Shown here piece by piece: positions 20,659-33,109 of a DNA stretch of 64,000 nucleotides. Source of the stretch: Jacaranda mimosifolia (Eukaryota > Streptophyta > Magnoliopsida > Lamiales > Bignoniaceae); assembly GCA_018894105.1 (NCBI GenBank), contig CM032119.1, positions 13,471,246 through 13,535,245 on the forward strand, given 5' to 3'. The stretch's first letter is position 1; the number at the start of each line of letters is the position of its first letter. Under the pieces are notes generated by a model that saw only the letters and a program-made list of their open reading frames with translations, did no database searches and was not told where the DNA came from. A program made the position numbers and the translations under genes.

Positions 20659-23539
20659 CATCCTTTTCCCTCCTCCATCTGTATTCTAAAATTGGACTTT
20701 AGTTTTTAGTAAACTCAAAACTTTAAGAAGAACTGAAAATGTGAAAGTTGTAAAGTTCCATATTATAGTCTTGTTTAAAGTTCAGAATTAAAGTTGTCAT
20801 GTTTTTGTGCCGTATAGAACTAAAAATAAATTAAAATAATGCATAGTTAAGTTTTGTACAAACATAGAATTCATTTCATAATTTAAAGCTTAGTTTTGTG
20901 TTAGCACATAACTAATTTCCAATTCTATGTAAACATAGAAATGAAAAATCAGTTGAAAAAGTTAGTATTACAAACAAATAATATACAATTCAGTAATAAA
21001 TAATATATATAGATCATTCATCCTTTTATTTTGACATCCTTGTAGTTGATTGATATATTATCACGTGCTAGATGATTTAATTTTCATAGAAGTCGATGAC
21101 TAGGAACAGGCAAATCAAAAATTTCACTTTGAATTTTAGGCCTCAACATCCTACAATTGCTACAGTCTTAAGGCCATTAGTTAATCGGACCTTTATGCCC
21201 ATACGAGTCACTGGCTTTTTCTTGGATGTCCCAAACCACCATCTTGGACTTCCAGCATTTGCTTTAGATAGAAAGTTTGGGACTCACCCTTTAAATGAAA
21301 GAAGAATCTTTTAGCGGTTGTAGCGGCCTTCATAGCCCTGCACCAAAAACCTCAATAGATCCTAGTTTAAGACACAAACAAATGAACCCAGAATCAAGAA
21401 AAGGAATCTATGAGGGAACTAGGGAAGGAGAAGTGCTACCGGGGTCAAGTTTTTTTGAAATTTGTGGCATTCCTTTGATCCAGGTGATGTATAAGAAGTC
21501 GTTGCCTCATAACTTCTTTTACGGAAGCGGGAGAGGTTCTTGAGTAGGGAACATGTGATCAATTTGTTCTATTTATTTGAAGGTGACAAGAAAGATAACA
21601 TGCCCGCTTCTGGGTACATTGGGGAGGCCAAGTGACCCTTTTACGGGTTGCTGGAAGGCCTTTGAAGAAGAGAGGTTCAAAGAGCCTAAGAAAAATGATT
21701 TCATGCTTATTAGTATTTCAAAGAATTTTGAGTATTAGTAGAATTTCTTGCCATAATAATTGGAGACGATATTTTTTTGGCTTTCAAGTTTCTGTATTCT
21801 ATTTCATGGGTGTATGTTTTGGTCTATGTAGAGGATTCATTTTGACACTATGAGTGATGCACAATATAATTGCTTTCTTTTGTGGTTCCCAACAATGACA
21901 CCAATATTTCTCTTTTTTTTGCCTATTTAATATTTCAGGTACTGTTGCTTTAACCATTGTTGACAAGTAGGTCCATTTTCTTCTCTATAAATATGTTAAG
22001 CGGTTTTATGGATTAAGTGACATAAGCTTTTTAGAATTTTGTAGATGTCATTTCAGGACCATAATTTGAAGTTTTAGAGTTACAATTGTGCTTGCTAATC
22101 TTGATGATCTTGGAAGGGCAGGTGTCTAATGTTTCCTATGCCAATTGAGCTATGCTCATCAATCACATTAATCAGAAACTAAGCATCTCTATGGTTACGC
22201 TTATTTAGCATTATCTTAAAAGTAATTGAATTACTTAACTAAAAGTACGGAAGATGGCCATTAAGATATAATGGTGATACCAATAGATTATAGATGAGAG
22301 AAAGTGTAAACTAGATTTAGTGCATATATGCTATTATTGGCAGCAACTACTAAATAGACATCTCCCTTCAAGAACTTAATGTCGAAGATAACTTTTCGGA
22401 AAAGGTATATTATATGAATGGTGACATAATAAGATTTCATAAACACTATCCTTTTCTTTCATTTATTATTATTGTTTTTGAAGGGTTGGCCATGGAGTGA
22501 GCATAACATATTACACTCTAATATCTTGCTATCACTATTGTATTTGAACAATATCCATTTCGAAATTATCATCATTGTGAAAATAACATATTTGTGTTTC
22601 ACATTACATGCCAACGTTTCATTACATTTTTATTGCTTTAGGTTGACATAAACTAAGCAAAACCACTGGAAATGCTAGTGGAAAAATTGCTTGTGGTAAA
22701 GAAAATAGGAATTGATCTTTTTACGCCGTTGAAACATATTGATGGATGGATCTAGAATATATTGATGCATGAATGTTTTAGAGTGTTTATATGATATCTA
22801 GCCCTCTTTGAAAATATCATGAAGTGCATCTGTTGGCCCTATGTATGAGAATTGACATGAAGTAATTAGATAAAAAAGCAAGATAGCATTAAGCATCCTT
22901 TCAACCGAAAAACTGTATTATCTTTTAGTTCACCATTGCTTTAGTTCATACATACAACTATACTTTGAATGTTGGCTTCAACTTTCTAATAAATATGCTC
23001 CATCTTACCTCTTTCAGAATATGCTCCACCTACCTCTTTCAAATTCATGTTTGGTGATGATCTTATATTGAGTATTTGAGGTAACAACTAATTCCATCTC
23101 TTCGATGTTTGGGGCTTTGTCTGGGCTATCACCTATTTATTATTTTCAATTTTCTTGCAAGTCATGGAGATGTGGAGATATGGAAAATATGTACACATTG
23201 ATATTTTGAAAAGTACGTAGTTTGAGGCTAGCTTTTTATAAATGATGATGTATATCGCTCTAGCTTCTAAACGATGAAGTTATTACTGATTATTTAGTAA
23301 TGAATTTGAAAAACTATAGATTTGACGCTTCACTTGTTTATAGGCATCTTATGTTGATGGAAATTTATTATGACCAATGTATTACTTTCATTGGAATAAA
23401 AAATTTAGAATGATTGTGATTCTCATATTTTGATTCGTTTGACTTTGATTATTGTGGATTTTAGTATCTTCATTAGAAAGTATACTGAGTTTTTTAATGC
23501 TAATAAAAATAATAAATAATTATTACTATAAAATTATAT
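20659..23539. other. Unassigned low-copy-looking stretch
   Basis: Several short plus-strand open frames lie close together (21096-21314, 21295-21543, 21632-21853), in sequence less AT-rich than the surroundings. Another frame reads 'LFYLFEGDKKDNMPASGYIG' around 21560-21620. I recognise no family. They could be decayed exons of a host gene or sequence captured between the two CACTA-type ends at 20658 and 23909. The remainder (21860-23539) is AT-rich with nothing identified. Confidence 0.3.
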
Positions 23540-23910
23540 ATATTAAATATATTAAAATTTTTCGCTACACAAATGTAACCCTAACAAATGGATTTTGAGC
23601 TATTTTTGATTTATTTGCTATAGATATCCGTTGTAACAAAAGTAGCTTTCTTTACAATAGTTTAATGCAAACTAAAAAAATAGGTTTTCGTAACGTTATT
23701 TACTACGGAAAGTGTACCATAACAAAAGCTACAAAACCCATAGCAAAGAGTATTTGCTATGGTTATTTTCCGTAGCAAAGTATTGGTCATAGTTGTATTC
23801 GCCACAGTATCAAATTCGTAGCAAATTTGTAGCAAAATCTTTTTTGTTATGAATTTTGGCTTGTTGCTACACATTTAATAGGATAACAAATAACCATTTT
23901 TGTTGTAGTA
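23540..23910. mobile_element. CACTA-type right end with subterminal repeats
   Basis: The words (c)gtagcaaa and tttgctatgg/tttgctacgg recur on both strands, for example near 23600, 23700, 23735, 23755, 23775, 23815 and 23830. That is the pattern of transposase-binding subterminal repeats in CACTA elements. The stretch ends 'ccatttttgttgtagta', one base from a CACTACAACAAAAATGG terminus. The left end was not located. Confidence 0.45.
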
Positions 23911-24032
23911 ATTTACCAAAAAAATATCACTCACATTTAGTTATGGTATCATTTAGAAAAATGCTATAAATTATTTATTGGGACTAACTTGATGGTATTT
24001 TACAATGTAGTAAAAATAATATGGTTATAGTT

Positions 24033-25191
24033 AAGAAAAATTAATTTTTTGGTCCTATAAGTTTTCCTAATTTTTAATTTTGTCTTATATTTTACATAAT
24101 TAAAAAGTTAGCCCTATGAATATGAAAAAAATGACACATTTAGCCTGATTGTAGTCAGAATTGAAAAAATGACTGAAAAAACTGACATGGCGTGCTAGAA
24201 TTAATGTTTTGACATTGGAGATTTTTGTGTACTGGCACCCAAATAGGGTTTTTTTTGGCCATGTTGGCAAAAAATAAAAATAAAAAAATTAAGAATTAAA
24301 ATAATTTAATTAAATATATATATGAATAAAAAAATAAATACAAGTATAAAAAAACAAAGAAGGCATGAAAAAAAAAATTAAATTTGTCCCCCACCCCCTA
24401 ACCCATGGCCAGCTACACTGGCCATGGCGGGTAGCTGGCCATGGCGGACACTTGAACAGATCAGCGACTTGATTTGGCCAGGCAGTCAAGGCTGTCTAGA
24501 AGCTCACAACGGCTGCCATGGCCACTAGAACTTCCAGATGTTGCTTGGAAGATGGTCGACAGACCGCCTGGAAGCTCCCGATGGCCGCCAAGCTTTCAGG
24601 CATTGCTTGAAACTTGCTAGGCTGCCTTGCCTTGGCCAGCCGACCATGGCAACCAGGTGCTTAGGTGGGGTGGTAGGGGGTTGGGGTAGGGTGGTTCGGT
24701 GGGAGGGATGGGAGGTGTTGGGATATATGTGTATGTATGTGCATATGTATATATAATATATATTTATCTAAATATGTGTATATATATGCATGTAATATTA
24801 TATATTTATAAAAATATTTATTTACATAAATATGTGTATATATTTGCATGCATAATATACGTGCATATTGTATATATGTGTATGTATATATGTATGTATA
24901 ATATATATTTATAAAATATATGTACGTATATATCCATGCCAACAAAAACTTCTTCTAACAAGATAGAAAAATGCCACGTTAGTTGGAAATTTTCCACCTA
25001 AGGAAAAATCCCAAATTCAACAAAATCTGGCATGCCACGTCAGTATTTTCGGCTAATTTTTTCAATGCTTGCAACAATCAAACTAGATGTGCTAATTTTT
25101 TTATACTTATAGGACTAACTTTCTAATTGTGTAAAATATAGGATAAAATTGAAAATCGAGCAAATTCTAGGATGAAAAAATTAATTTTCCC
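24033..25191. mobile_element. Mutator-like non-autonomous element with ~220-bp TIRs
   Basis: 24033-24250 and the reverse complement of about 24975-25191 form long inverted repeats (gaaaaattaattttttggtcct, attttgtcttatattttacataattaaaaagttag, gacatggcgtgc against gacgtggcatgc). The flanks gttatagtt (24024-24032) and atgatagtt (25192-25200) agree at 7 of 9. The interior has a GC-rich core (24390-24680) and a TATATG-rich microsatellite. No transposase. Confidence 0.65.
24720..24935. repeat. TATATGTGTA/ATATAT microsatellite
   Basis: Imperfect tatatgtgtatgtatg and aatatatatttat units run for about 215 bp. Open frames on both strands here come only from the low-complexity repeat and are not genes. 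Confidence 0.85.
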
Positions 25192-25615
25192 ATGATAGTT
25201 ATATATAAAAATGCTACTAACATATTGTCACATGAATTTGACTATAAATAACAAATAAATTGTACTATTTAATTAAAATTACAAATACAAATTCATTTCA
25301 AAGGCATTTAACTAATGCTATTCTTTCTTTTAAATATATGCCACTCATATTTAGTTATAGTGCATTTTGAAAATGTTATAAATTAATTAATGGCACTAAC
25401 TTGATGACACACATAAATTAATATGGTTATAGTTGTAAAAATGCCACTACAATATGTGGTATTTGATTAATAAATGATAAATAACATACCGATGTTTGAT
25501 TGAAAATGTCAATGATGTTATATTTCAAAGGTTTTTAATTAGTGTCACTATTTTTTTTTAAATGCCACTCATATTTAGTTATGTCCTCATTTAAAAAAAT
25601 ACTACAAAGGGATAA

Positions 25616-26439
25616 TGTATAGGTATGATTGATAACTATAAGATTTATAAATTGTACCAAGTGTGCTTTTCATTGGTATGTAGATGAAAAAGTGGAGGAA
25701 GGTGAATTCTTTGACACCCGAGAGGATCTTGCTGCTCTGTATAAGGATTATATGGAAGGGGGTTGGCATGGAGGCAAAACCTAAGAGAATGGTGTTGATG
25801 AGGATGACTACTGAGGCATCGAACTTGTTCGTGTTTGTTTTTTGGTTTACAACAAGTGTTACTATGATGAGGTAAGCACACATTATGGATGCCATAGTTC
25901 GGATACCAGGTTATAAATAGAGGCTAATGGAACTGTGTAAGTCAAATGTCTCATAAAGATTGCTCGGACATTTCGCCTAACAAATATTCATGGTTTAATA
26001 CTAAAAGGCTTTTAAGCTTACCCAACATTACAAGCGCAATCAGGCCCCCCCCACCAAGATCCTTGTAAATGTACAATAATGTCTTATAAATAGTTAGATT
26101 TGCCCCAACAGATAGGAAAATGGATATAAATAGCTACCTTGTAAAATATAACATGCGCACGTGAGTATTTAGTAGAACGAGATAAATAGAGATAGATTGC
26201 ATAACTTCTTTGCCAATTTCTTATAGTGAGTATGTTGGATGTGGCTAGGCTAGCTAGAAGTAGGAATGGAAGTCTAATACGTGAAATTTCTAAGATACTA
26301 AGGTGATGTCCCTGAGCACGAGGTGCCAAGGCACGTTTCAGAGCATGGTGAATCATTTAACTTTGCCTAGGTTAGAGAAGTGGAGACTATCACTTTGGAC
26401 CTTCACCAACAAATGATAGCCATAATAGTAAAGGCTATG
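25616..26439. other. Unassigned sequence with one acidic open segment
   Basis: In a plus-strand frame 25686-25790 reads '[20 protein letters not shown]' and then stops. It looks like genuine coding sequence by composition but matches no family I can name. The remainder, including a minus-strand open frame at 26084-26356, shows nothing recognisable. Confidence 0.25.
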
Positions 26440-26965
26440 TTGGTGGCCCGTTTTCTTTTTTAGGGAAATGAGGTGCATGATTGAGCTCAGGGCTTCCGTT
26501 ATGGGGTAACCAGGACTATGTAAAATGCATCCCGCATCACTCGTGGAGATGAGCAGTAGGCATTCACACCTAGGTCACCTCATAGAAATAGGTCGGCCCC
26601 AGGTATCACAAGAGAGATTTGAAGTGAAAAGTTAGAATGAGAATGACCAAAGGGTCCACATCTCCAAGCTTTCGACAAGGGGTCTCTTCAACACTCGTGA
26701 TATGGAGGAAGTGTTGCTTGAGCAACTTTAACGCAATCAGTATGCCTGAATATATAGAGGCTATTGACACATGAGAACATATACATCAGTTTGAACATTC
26801 AACAATACTTTACCAGTACTTTGATGGCGTTAAGTTTCAGTATTCTTGACTAGCTTGGTAGGATCAACTCAGTAGTAGTTCGACCAGCTAGCTCCAGGTT
26901 GTATTAATTCCCTTGAAAAGTTCAACACAATGTTTTTATACTAATTTACAAGTAGCAGTTTGTGA
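26440..26965 (+). pseudogene. Gypsy gag fragment
   Basis: Frames around 26730-26960 follow the retrotransposon gag core. There is a 'hEHIHQFE-like' segment near 26770-26800, then 'FDQLAPGCINSLEKFNTMFL' (about 26880-26940) and 'FTSS', matching the W-x-x-L-x-P-G-S-I-x-S-F-x-x-L pattern. Stops are frequent and no other retrotransposon gene follows. A TGTGATGCCCCAAATT stretch at 26961, which resembles an LTR start, directly follows it. Confidence 0.6.
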
Positions 26966-27773
26966 TGCCCCAAATTTGTGACATAATACGGCAGTGCCCC
27001 TAAGCCTAAAGACTCAGAGATATTAAGCCTCAGATCCAATAGAGCATGCTAAATTCCCAAAAATTTTATTATACAATCCCAAAAGTAAATTGTCACATTG
27101 AAAGATAATTTAAATACTTGTCTTATTTTAAACTTCTTAGATTTTTTTATTCAATCCGTAGTTAATTATAATATTAAACACCCAAAAACCATCATAGACA
27201 TTATAAAGATCTTTCCCTCTATTTGAATTGCAATAATATGTTGATAAATGTATCCCTAGTAATTCATTATCATTATTATTATTATTATGCCTTTTTATAT
27301 GTGTACACGGGTAATATGAATGGTTGTGTTTCTACCTTGTCTCAAATGTAAAAAATATAAGATTTGTGTCTCTACAACATTTAATTTGTCATTGTATTTG
27401 TATTCCTATGTTACAGATGATATATATGTTAGAAAATATTTGTGTGAGCATACTTGAAATGATGGTGAAGGCCAATATTCAGAAAAATAAAAAAAAATAA
27501 AAGAACATAAAAGAAACGTCGTTGATTACAATGGGTAATTAAATCGCTGAGTTTCAAATGTCATTGGATTCATTAGTGCTTGATCATGTAAGTACGGCCT
27601 ATTGGAGTATTGTTTATTAAACTAAGAAAGCTAACAAGATGTATTGAAGTAATCATCATTGTTAAACGGGATTATGAGTAAGATAGCAATATTAAGTGAT
27701 CAATTAATTACAATAAACTATGCAAATAAAAAAATCGTGCATGTTGTTTGTCAAGCTTACTAGTGTTCTGATC
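26966..27773. other. AT-rich stretch; possible LTR fragment at its start
   Basis: 'tgtgatgccccaaatttgtgac' at 26961-26982 looks like the start of a plant Gypsy LTR, but no second copy lies in the window. The rest is AT-rich with a (tta)n run near 27270 and no gene seen. Confidence 0.35.
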
Positions 27774-28751
27774 TTGGGCAAGATACCTACTTGGGAACTA
27801 ACTTTGGCACAATATTTAAATAAGTTTTGCTTAATGAAATTTGTGAAGCTTTTTGTCAATTCATCCTTTCATTATGGAGATGTTCATAGAGGCTAGCTTA
27901 CCAAAATTCAAGAAAATTGAAGTTAAAGTTGATTAGCTAATAAGGGGATAACAAAGGAAATAAGGAAAGGCAAAGGCAGCTAATATCCCACATTAAAAGT
28001 AGGAAGCTAAATAAGTTAGCTTATACAACCTTGGATTTTGACTAATGGGTTGGACCCCTCAGGAAGCTACTAAAGTATTTGGAGGGGAAGGACCTACATG
28101 TATGTGGTTTTCATTCAAAGGCCCACGCACACACGCTGACCGGCTTGAATTAACGTGCCGTGTGATCCTACATCTTTTAAGAGTTGTGTTTCCTGGTAAC
28201 TGGGATATTGTGTCCAGTGATGTGCCCTTAGGTGATAAGATATGTGTTATGTCTGCTAAATCAAAAGTATATCTAAATTCTTTGTTACTTGCAACCTTGT
28301 ATTGAGTCAAGTCACAACCTATATAGGAATGTCTAAAATTGACCATAACACAAGAAAAATGCATGCAAGCATTCTGCCTATTTCACTACACTGCACAACA
28401 CATATTCACAGTCCATCTATCAAAGATGGAGTTTCAATTAGAATTAGTTCGCAGCTCCATTCTATTGGAGTGCTACCTTAGACTAGAGAAAAAATCGTTA
28501 TATTTTGAGAGGCTGTTTACCAATACTTTTTAGCACCATGAAGGGCAGTTTAAACTTTAATGAGATTATTAGAGCAATAGGCCTGAACTTATAGATCTCA
28601 TTTAATTGTATATATCATCCAAGTAGATTCTTCTATTTACTAATTCTATTTTTTGCTTGTATTATATTTTTATTTTGCTTAAATATAAGTTTCTGATTTC
28701 TGTTTCGTTTATGCCATACTGTACAACACAAGTATACATGATAATATAGAT
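27774..28751 (+). repeat. 5' LTR of Copia C
   Basis: Starts TGTTCTGATCTTGGG and aligns with the 3' copy through ggaaggacctacatgtatgtgg (28086-28110) and the cacaagtatacatg end near 28730. Each copy has private insertions, so the ends are approximate. The short open frames 28045-28305 and 28339-28533 lie in the LTR and are not genes. Confidence 0.65.
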
Positions 28752-29299
28752 ACCAACAAGCTTAAAGTTTTATTTTGTTCGGTCAATACTTGTGCTGAGT
28801 TAAGTTCTATTTTTATAAGGATTAACATGCTTCTATCGGCTTAAACACTTATTTAAAATTTAAATTCTATAATTGTGTTTATGTATTGAAATTTTTTTGT
28901 ATGTTGTTCTATAAAATAATCCTATAATGCTAGGGATATAGGAAATTCTTAATATGTTGGGATGTGCGTAGTTTCTTTGCATCAGTTATGTTCTATTAAA
29001 TATTATTCAGAATTTCTGTTCTACATCTCTAATTCTTGCGTGCCAAATCTATATTAAACAAAAACTATATTCTTACTATTCTATCAAGGGACATCATATA
29101 TTTTGTTTTTTAATTGCAATGTTTACAGTTTTTGTTTGTTTTTGAAAATCATAAAGTTGAATTTGTTTGTTCTAGGCTGGTTGTTTATTAACTTGAGCAT
29201 TCAATTTCAAAATTAAGAAATACCAAACACTGATGCATCTATCTTGAATGTTGAGTTCAACACTGGCGGTACTGGTAATTGAGGACATCCAATTTTTAG

Positions 29300-30725
29300 T
29301 CACTTCTGCTCCAGTTGCTGGGACAAGTATGAAAGCCTAACAAGTTCAACGCAGATGGTAGTAAAAGATGCTATTTTATCACACCACCCTAAACCTGATG
29401 AGGTTCTCAGCTGGAGAATGCCCTCTACTTGGTGAAAACCCTGATATGTAATCTGTGGTTGTTGTTGATGCATGGAATCATGTTAATTTCTTATGTAAGA
29501 ACTACATCCTAAATAGATTGGGAATTCCATACACAATGTGTACAATCTAATCACTACAAGATTCCCAATTACAATATGTACAACCTAATCGCTACAGCCT
29601 AGGAACTATGAGAATTACTTCAGAAAAAAATACAAGACAGAGAATGCCGATATGAAGAAATTTTTAGTTGGTAAGTTTTTGAAGTTTGTTATGGTTAATA
29701 CCAAATCTATTGTATCTCAGGTGATTGAGTAACAAAATGATACTCTATGAGTTAGCCACCGAGCAAAAGGTTCTTGGAGAACCTTTTCAAGTGGCAACAT
29801 TTGTGGAAATTACCTTTAGGTGAGAATATTGAAGACCTCATTTTGAGAATAAGGACCAAGGAAGATAATAGTTTTCTATGAAGAAAAATGGTGGGAAAAC
29901 TTATGAAGTCAAAGCTAATGTGATGGAGCAAGGCCCATCGAACAAAAACACAAAAGAAGTATCTCTAGCTAGAAAGGTGACAAAAACATGAAGTTAGAAG
30001 GAGCTTACTATGTTAGCAGTACTGAGCTAAGGATTGTAGATACCATTAGCAAAATGGAGCTTCGAAAAAAAGAAATACATCCCAAGCTAATGTCATAGAG
30101 GTAGACCTTCTAATGGGGTGACTGGTTTAAATTTCTCTGCGGTTATTTTTAAGGTGAACCTAGCAGACAACCCTAAATAATGGTAGATGAACACAACAGG
30201 CCACTACGCATGTCTGCACTAATCGAATGACATTCATTACCTATTAGAGCACAGAGATGGAAACCTATTTATGGGAAATTCCTTAGGTGCAAAAGTGTAC
30301 AGAGTTGGCAAAGTGGTGTTGGATATAACCTCTGAGAAAGAGTTAACTCTCAACAACATACTTTATGTTCTAGAAATCAGAAAGAACTTAATGTTTGGGC
30401 CTATATTAAGTACGAATGATTTTGGGATGATTTTTGAGTCCGATAAATTTTTACTCACTAAGAGCAGATTTTGGTTGGCAAAGGTTCCCTGTGTGGTGGT
30501 CTCTTTAAGATAAATGTAATGACCATCATACTAAAAAAATGTGCCATGTATTGATTTTGATATGAGTTCTTACTTGCTTGAGTCTTTTAATTTATGGCAT
30601 CATAGATTAGGACATATAAATTACAAGTAAATTTTTAAACTTCTAAACTTAGGCAAAAATTAAAAATGTGAAGTGCATTGGGGCAAAAATGACTAAAGTT
30701 CTTTAGCTCAATTGAAAAAAGCACA
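29300..30725 (+). pseudogene. Copia C gag, protease and first pre-integrase region (decayed)
   Basis: Gag-like text lies near 29700-29880 in several frames. 30271-30513 is open: 'MGNSLGAKVYRVGKVVLDIT', then 'LTLNNILYVLEIRKNLM', the classic segment after the Copia protease where the element's own DSG site is followed by V-x-x-IRKNL. 'SSYLLESFNLWHHRLGHINY' at about 30560-30625 is the GAG-pre-integrase H-x3-GH zinc module. The frame then meets a Mutator-like insertion at 30741. Confidence 0.75.
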
Positions 30726-30740
30726 AAATCTTTAAATTTA

Positions 30741-31809
30741 GGATAAAGGCAGACACCCCCAATGTATAGGTTCATGTGCACTTTGCCCCCCATCCATTCA
30801 AATGTGTGGAATGATTACTCAACATCTGCTAAATGTACTCGAATACCCCATCATTAATTTCATTTTTTGACAAAATATTCCACCAAAAATGCTGAAATAC
30901 TTAGAGTATATTTCACTTTACCTCCTCAATTTTAACAAAATGTGCATTTAACAACCCAATCATTTGAAAATATCGCACTTTTATCATTGAATATTATTTT
31001 TGTGGAATAAAGTGAAACATTTTATAAAAATTATTATCACACAGTAGTCACTTGTCAACCAGGGATAATTAAATCGGTTTGAGCTATCATATAATTTCAA
31101 ACTAATTTTATGATTCTATTTTACTTAGTTTATATGCATGACATGATTAAAACTAATTTAATAATTATACCCTAATTGATTTTTATATTAATGTAACATT
31201 ATGCATATTTGTTAGCAAATGATTAAAGTATCTTTAATTTAATAGAGTAATAAATGAGAGAGATAATGTTGCTACTAAGATATACATTATTTGTTGCCAA
31301 CATTTGTTCGACTAGTGCCATCTATATTATTTTCATTCAAATTAAAATTTAAATCACTTACACTCTTAATTAAACAAATAAGCACAAATTGATAAGTACA
31401 CCATAACAATCATTTAGCAATAGAACCCTAAAAATAATTTTTTACACACGTCGATATAGGAAAATTTTAACCATTTAGTTGGTTTAAACATTTCAGATAA
31501 CTTAAATTGACTGAACTGGTGATATATTGACAATTAAGTAATATATGATAATAATTTTTGGCGAAATATTTCACTTTATTCCACCAAAATAAGAATTTAA
31601 TGCTAAGGATAACATTTTAAAATACTTTAGGTGGCTAAATGTGGATTTTTTAAAACATCAGGGGCCATAAATTATATTGCAGGAAAGTTGGAATATGGGA
31701 TGTTTGAGCATATTTAGCAAAGGTTTGGTAATCGTTCCACACACCTACAAGGATTGGGGGCTACAGTGCATATGACCCTATAGGTTGGGTGGGTCTCTAC
31801 TATATACTC
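30741..31809. mobile_element. Mutator-like element with perfect 9-bp target duplication
   Basis: ttaaattta at 30732-30740 and 31810-31818 is an exact 9-bp duplication. The ends are inverted: 'agacacccccaatgtataggttcatgtgcactttg' on the left against the reverse complement of 31700-31795, 'agacccacccaacctatagggtcatatgcactgta'. An inner inverted pair (about 30900-30980 against 31600-31690) suggests a second element nested inside. No transposase. Confidence 0.8.
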
Positions 31810-31818
31810 TTAAATTTA

Positions 31819-33105
31819 ATTTGCACTCATATATGTGATTTGAAAATAGTGTAATCTAGAGGTAGAAAGAAATATTTTATAACTTTCATTAATGATTCTC
31901 TAGATATTGTTATGTTTATTTATTTTCAAGTAAAGATGAGGCTTTGCAAGTATTTAAGCAGTATTAAAGTTAGGTTGAAAATTACCTCGGAAAGAAAATA
32001 AAGACTGTTCAAATTGATAGAGGTTGGGAATATGTTTACCCATTTGAAGAGTTATGTGCAGAATATGTAATAATCTATAAAATGCCAGCTTCATGTACAC
32101 CTCAATCAAACGACATTGTAGAGTGCCAAAATTGCACATTGAAAAGAATGATGAATGCATTAATAGTCAATGTTGGAGCACCTTAAAACATATGGATAGA
32201 GGCAGATTTAACTGCAAACCATTTAATAAGTTGCCTTAAAAGAAACTAGAAAAGACACCTTAAGAAGCTTGGAAAGATCACCCACCATACTACCAGCATC
32301 TTTCAGTATAAGGGTGTCTAGTTAAGGTAAAAGTTGCATCTCCTACAATGGTCATAATAAGACCTAAAATAGTTTCATTGGATATGCACAACATAGTGTG
32401 GCATATAGATTTTTTGTACATAAATTTGATATAGCTAACATTAATGTCAATAATATTATTAAGTCAAGGAATGTAAGTTTCCTTGAAGATGTATTTCCTT
32501 GGAAAGGGAATAAGGGAAAACTTCGATTAAAAGACCTTGAGAAGTCTAACAATTGGATAAAGAGAAAAATGAACCTAGATGTGGCAAGAGGAATAGAACG
32601 TCTAAGTCACTAGGACCTGACTTTTTGACTTATATGCTAGAAAGTGAATTACAAAACTCCATTGAAGGAATGACAACACCGAAATCTCGATTATAGAAAG
32701 AAATAATAAATAGCAAGATCAAGTCCATCATGCAAACCCCCACTTGGCTATTGGTGGATCTTTCTCTTGAAAATAAACCATTAGGGTGGAATGAAATTTC
32801 AAAGGAAAAATAAAAGCTAATGGTATAATAGATGAGTATAAAGTGAGATTAATAGTTAGGGGAGAGGTATATATGCAAAAAGAAGGTATTGATTAATATG
32901 GTACCTATTTGTCATTAACAAGAATGATGTTCTTTAGACTGTTGATTATATTTATGGCTATCGATAATCTCATGATTCATCATATGGAGATCAAAACAAC
33001 ATTTTAAATGGTGATCTAGATGAGAACATCTATATAGAACAAGTAGAAGGTTTGTGGTTCTAGGATAAGAGAAGAAGGTGTGTAATTTAGTAAAGCCATT
33101 AGATA
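31819..33105 (+). pseudogene. Copia C first integrase and reverse transcriptase start (decayed)
   Basis: Integrase core text: 'GRKKYFITFINDSLD' (about 31860-31905), 'KIKTVQIDRGWEYV' (about 32000-32040) and 'MPASCTPQSNDIVECQNCTL' (about 32080-32140, normally TPQQNGVAER-N). The linker follows (32364-32620). Reverse-transcriptase start fragments lie at 32700-33060. The copy breaks off near 33105 where pre-integrase sequence begins again. Confidence 0.75.
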
Positions 33106-33109
33106 GGAA

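Larger units (their letters stand above)
23925..25615. repeat. Diverged direct repeats flanking a long-TIR element
   Basis: The phrase 'ccactcacatttagttatggt' and following text at 23927-24030 recurs at about 25338-25440 and 25565-25610, with 'ataaattatttattgggactaacttgatg' against 'ataaattaattaatggcactaacttgatg'. No coding content. The Mutator-like element 24033-25191 is inserted in the first copy. Confidence 0.5.

Noticed and set aside
24661..24945. Tyrosine- and isoleucine-rich open frames on both strands
   Set aside because: They result from the TATATG microsatellite only.
28045..28533. Open frames near the start of Copia C
   Set aside because: They lie within the LTR, overlap on both strands and have no domain.
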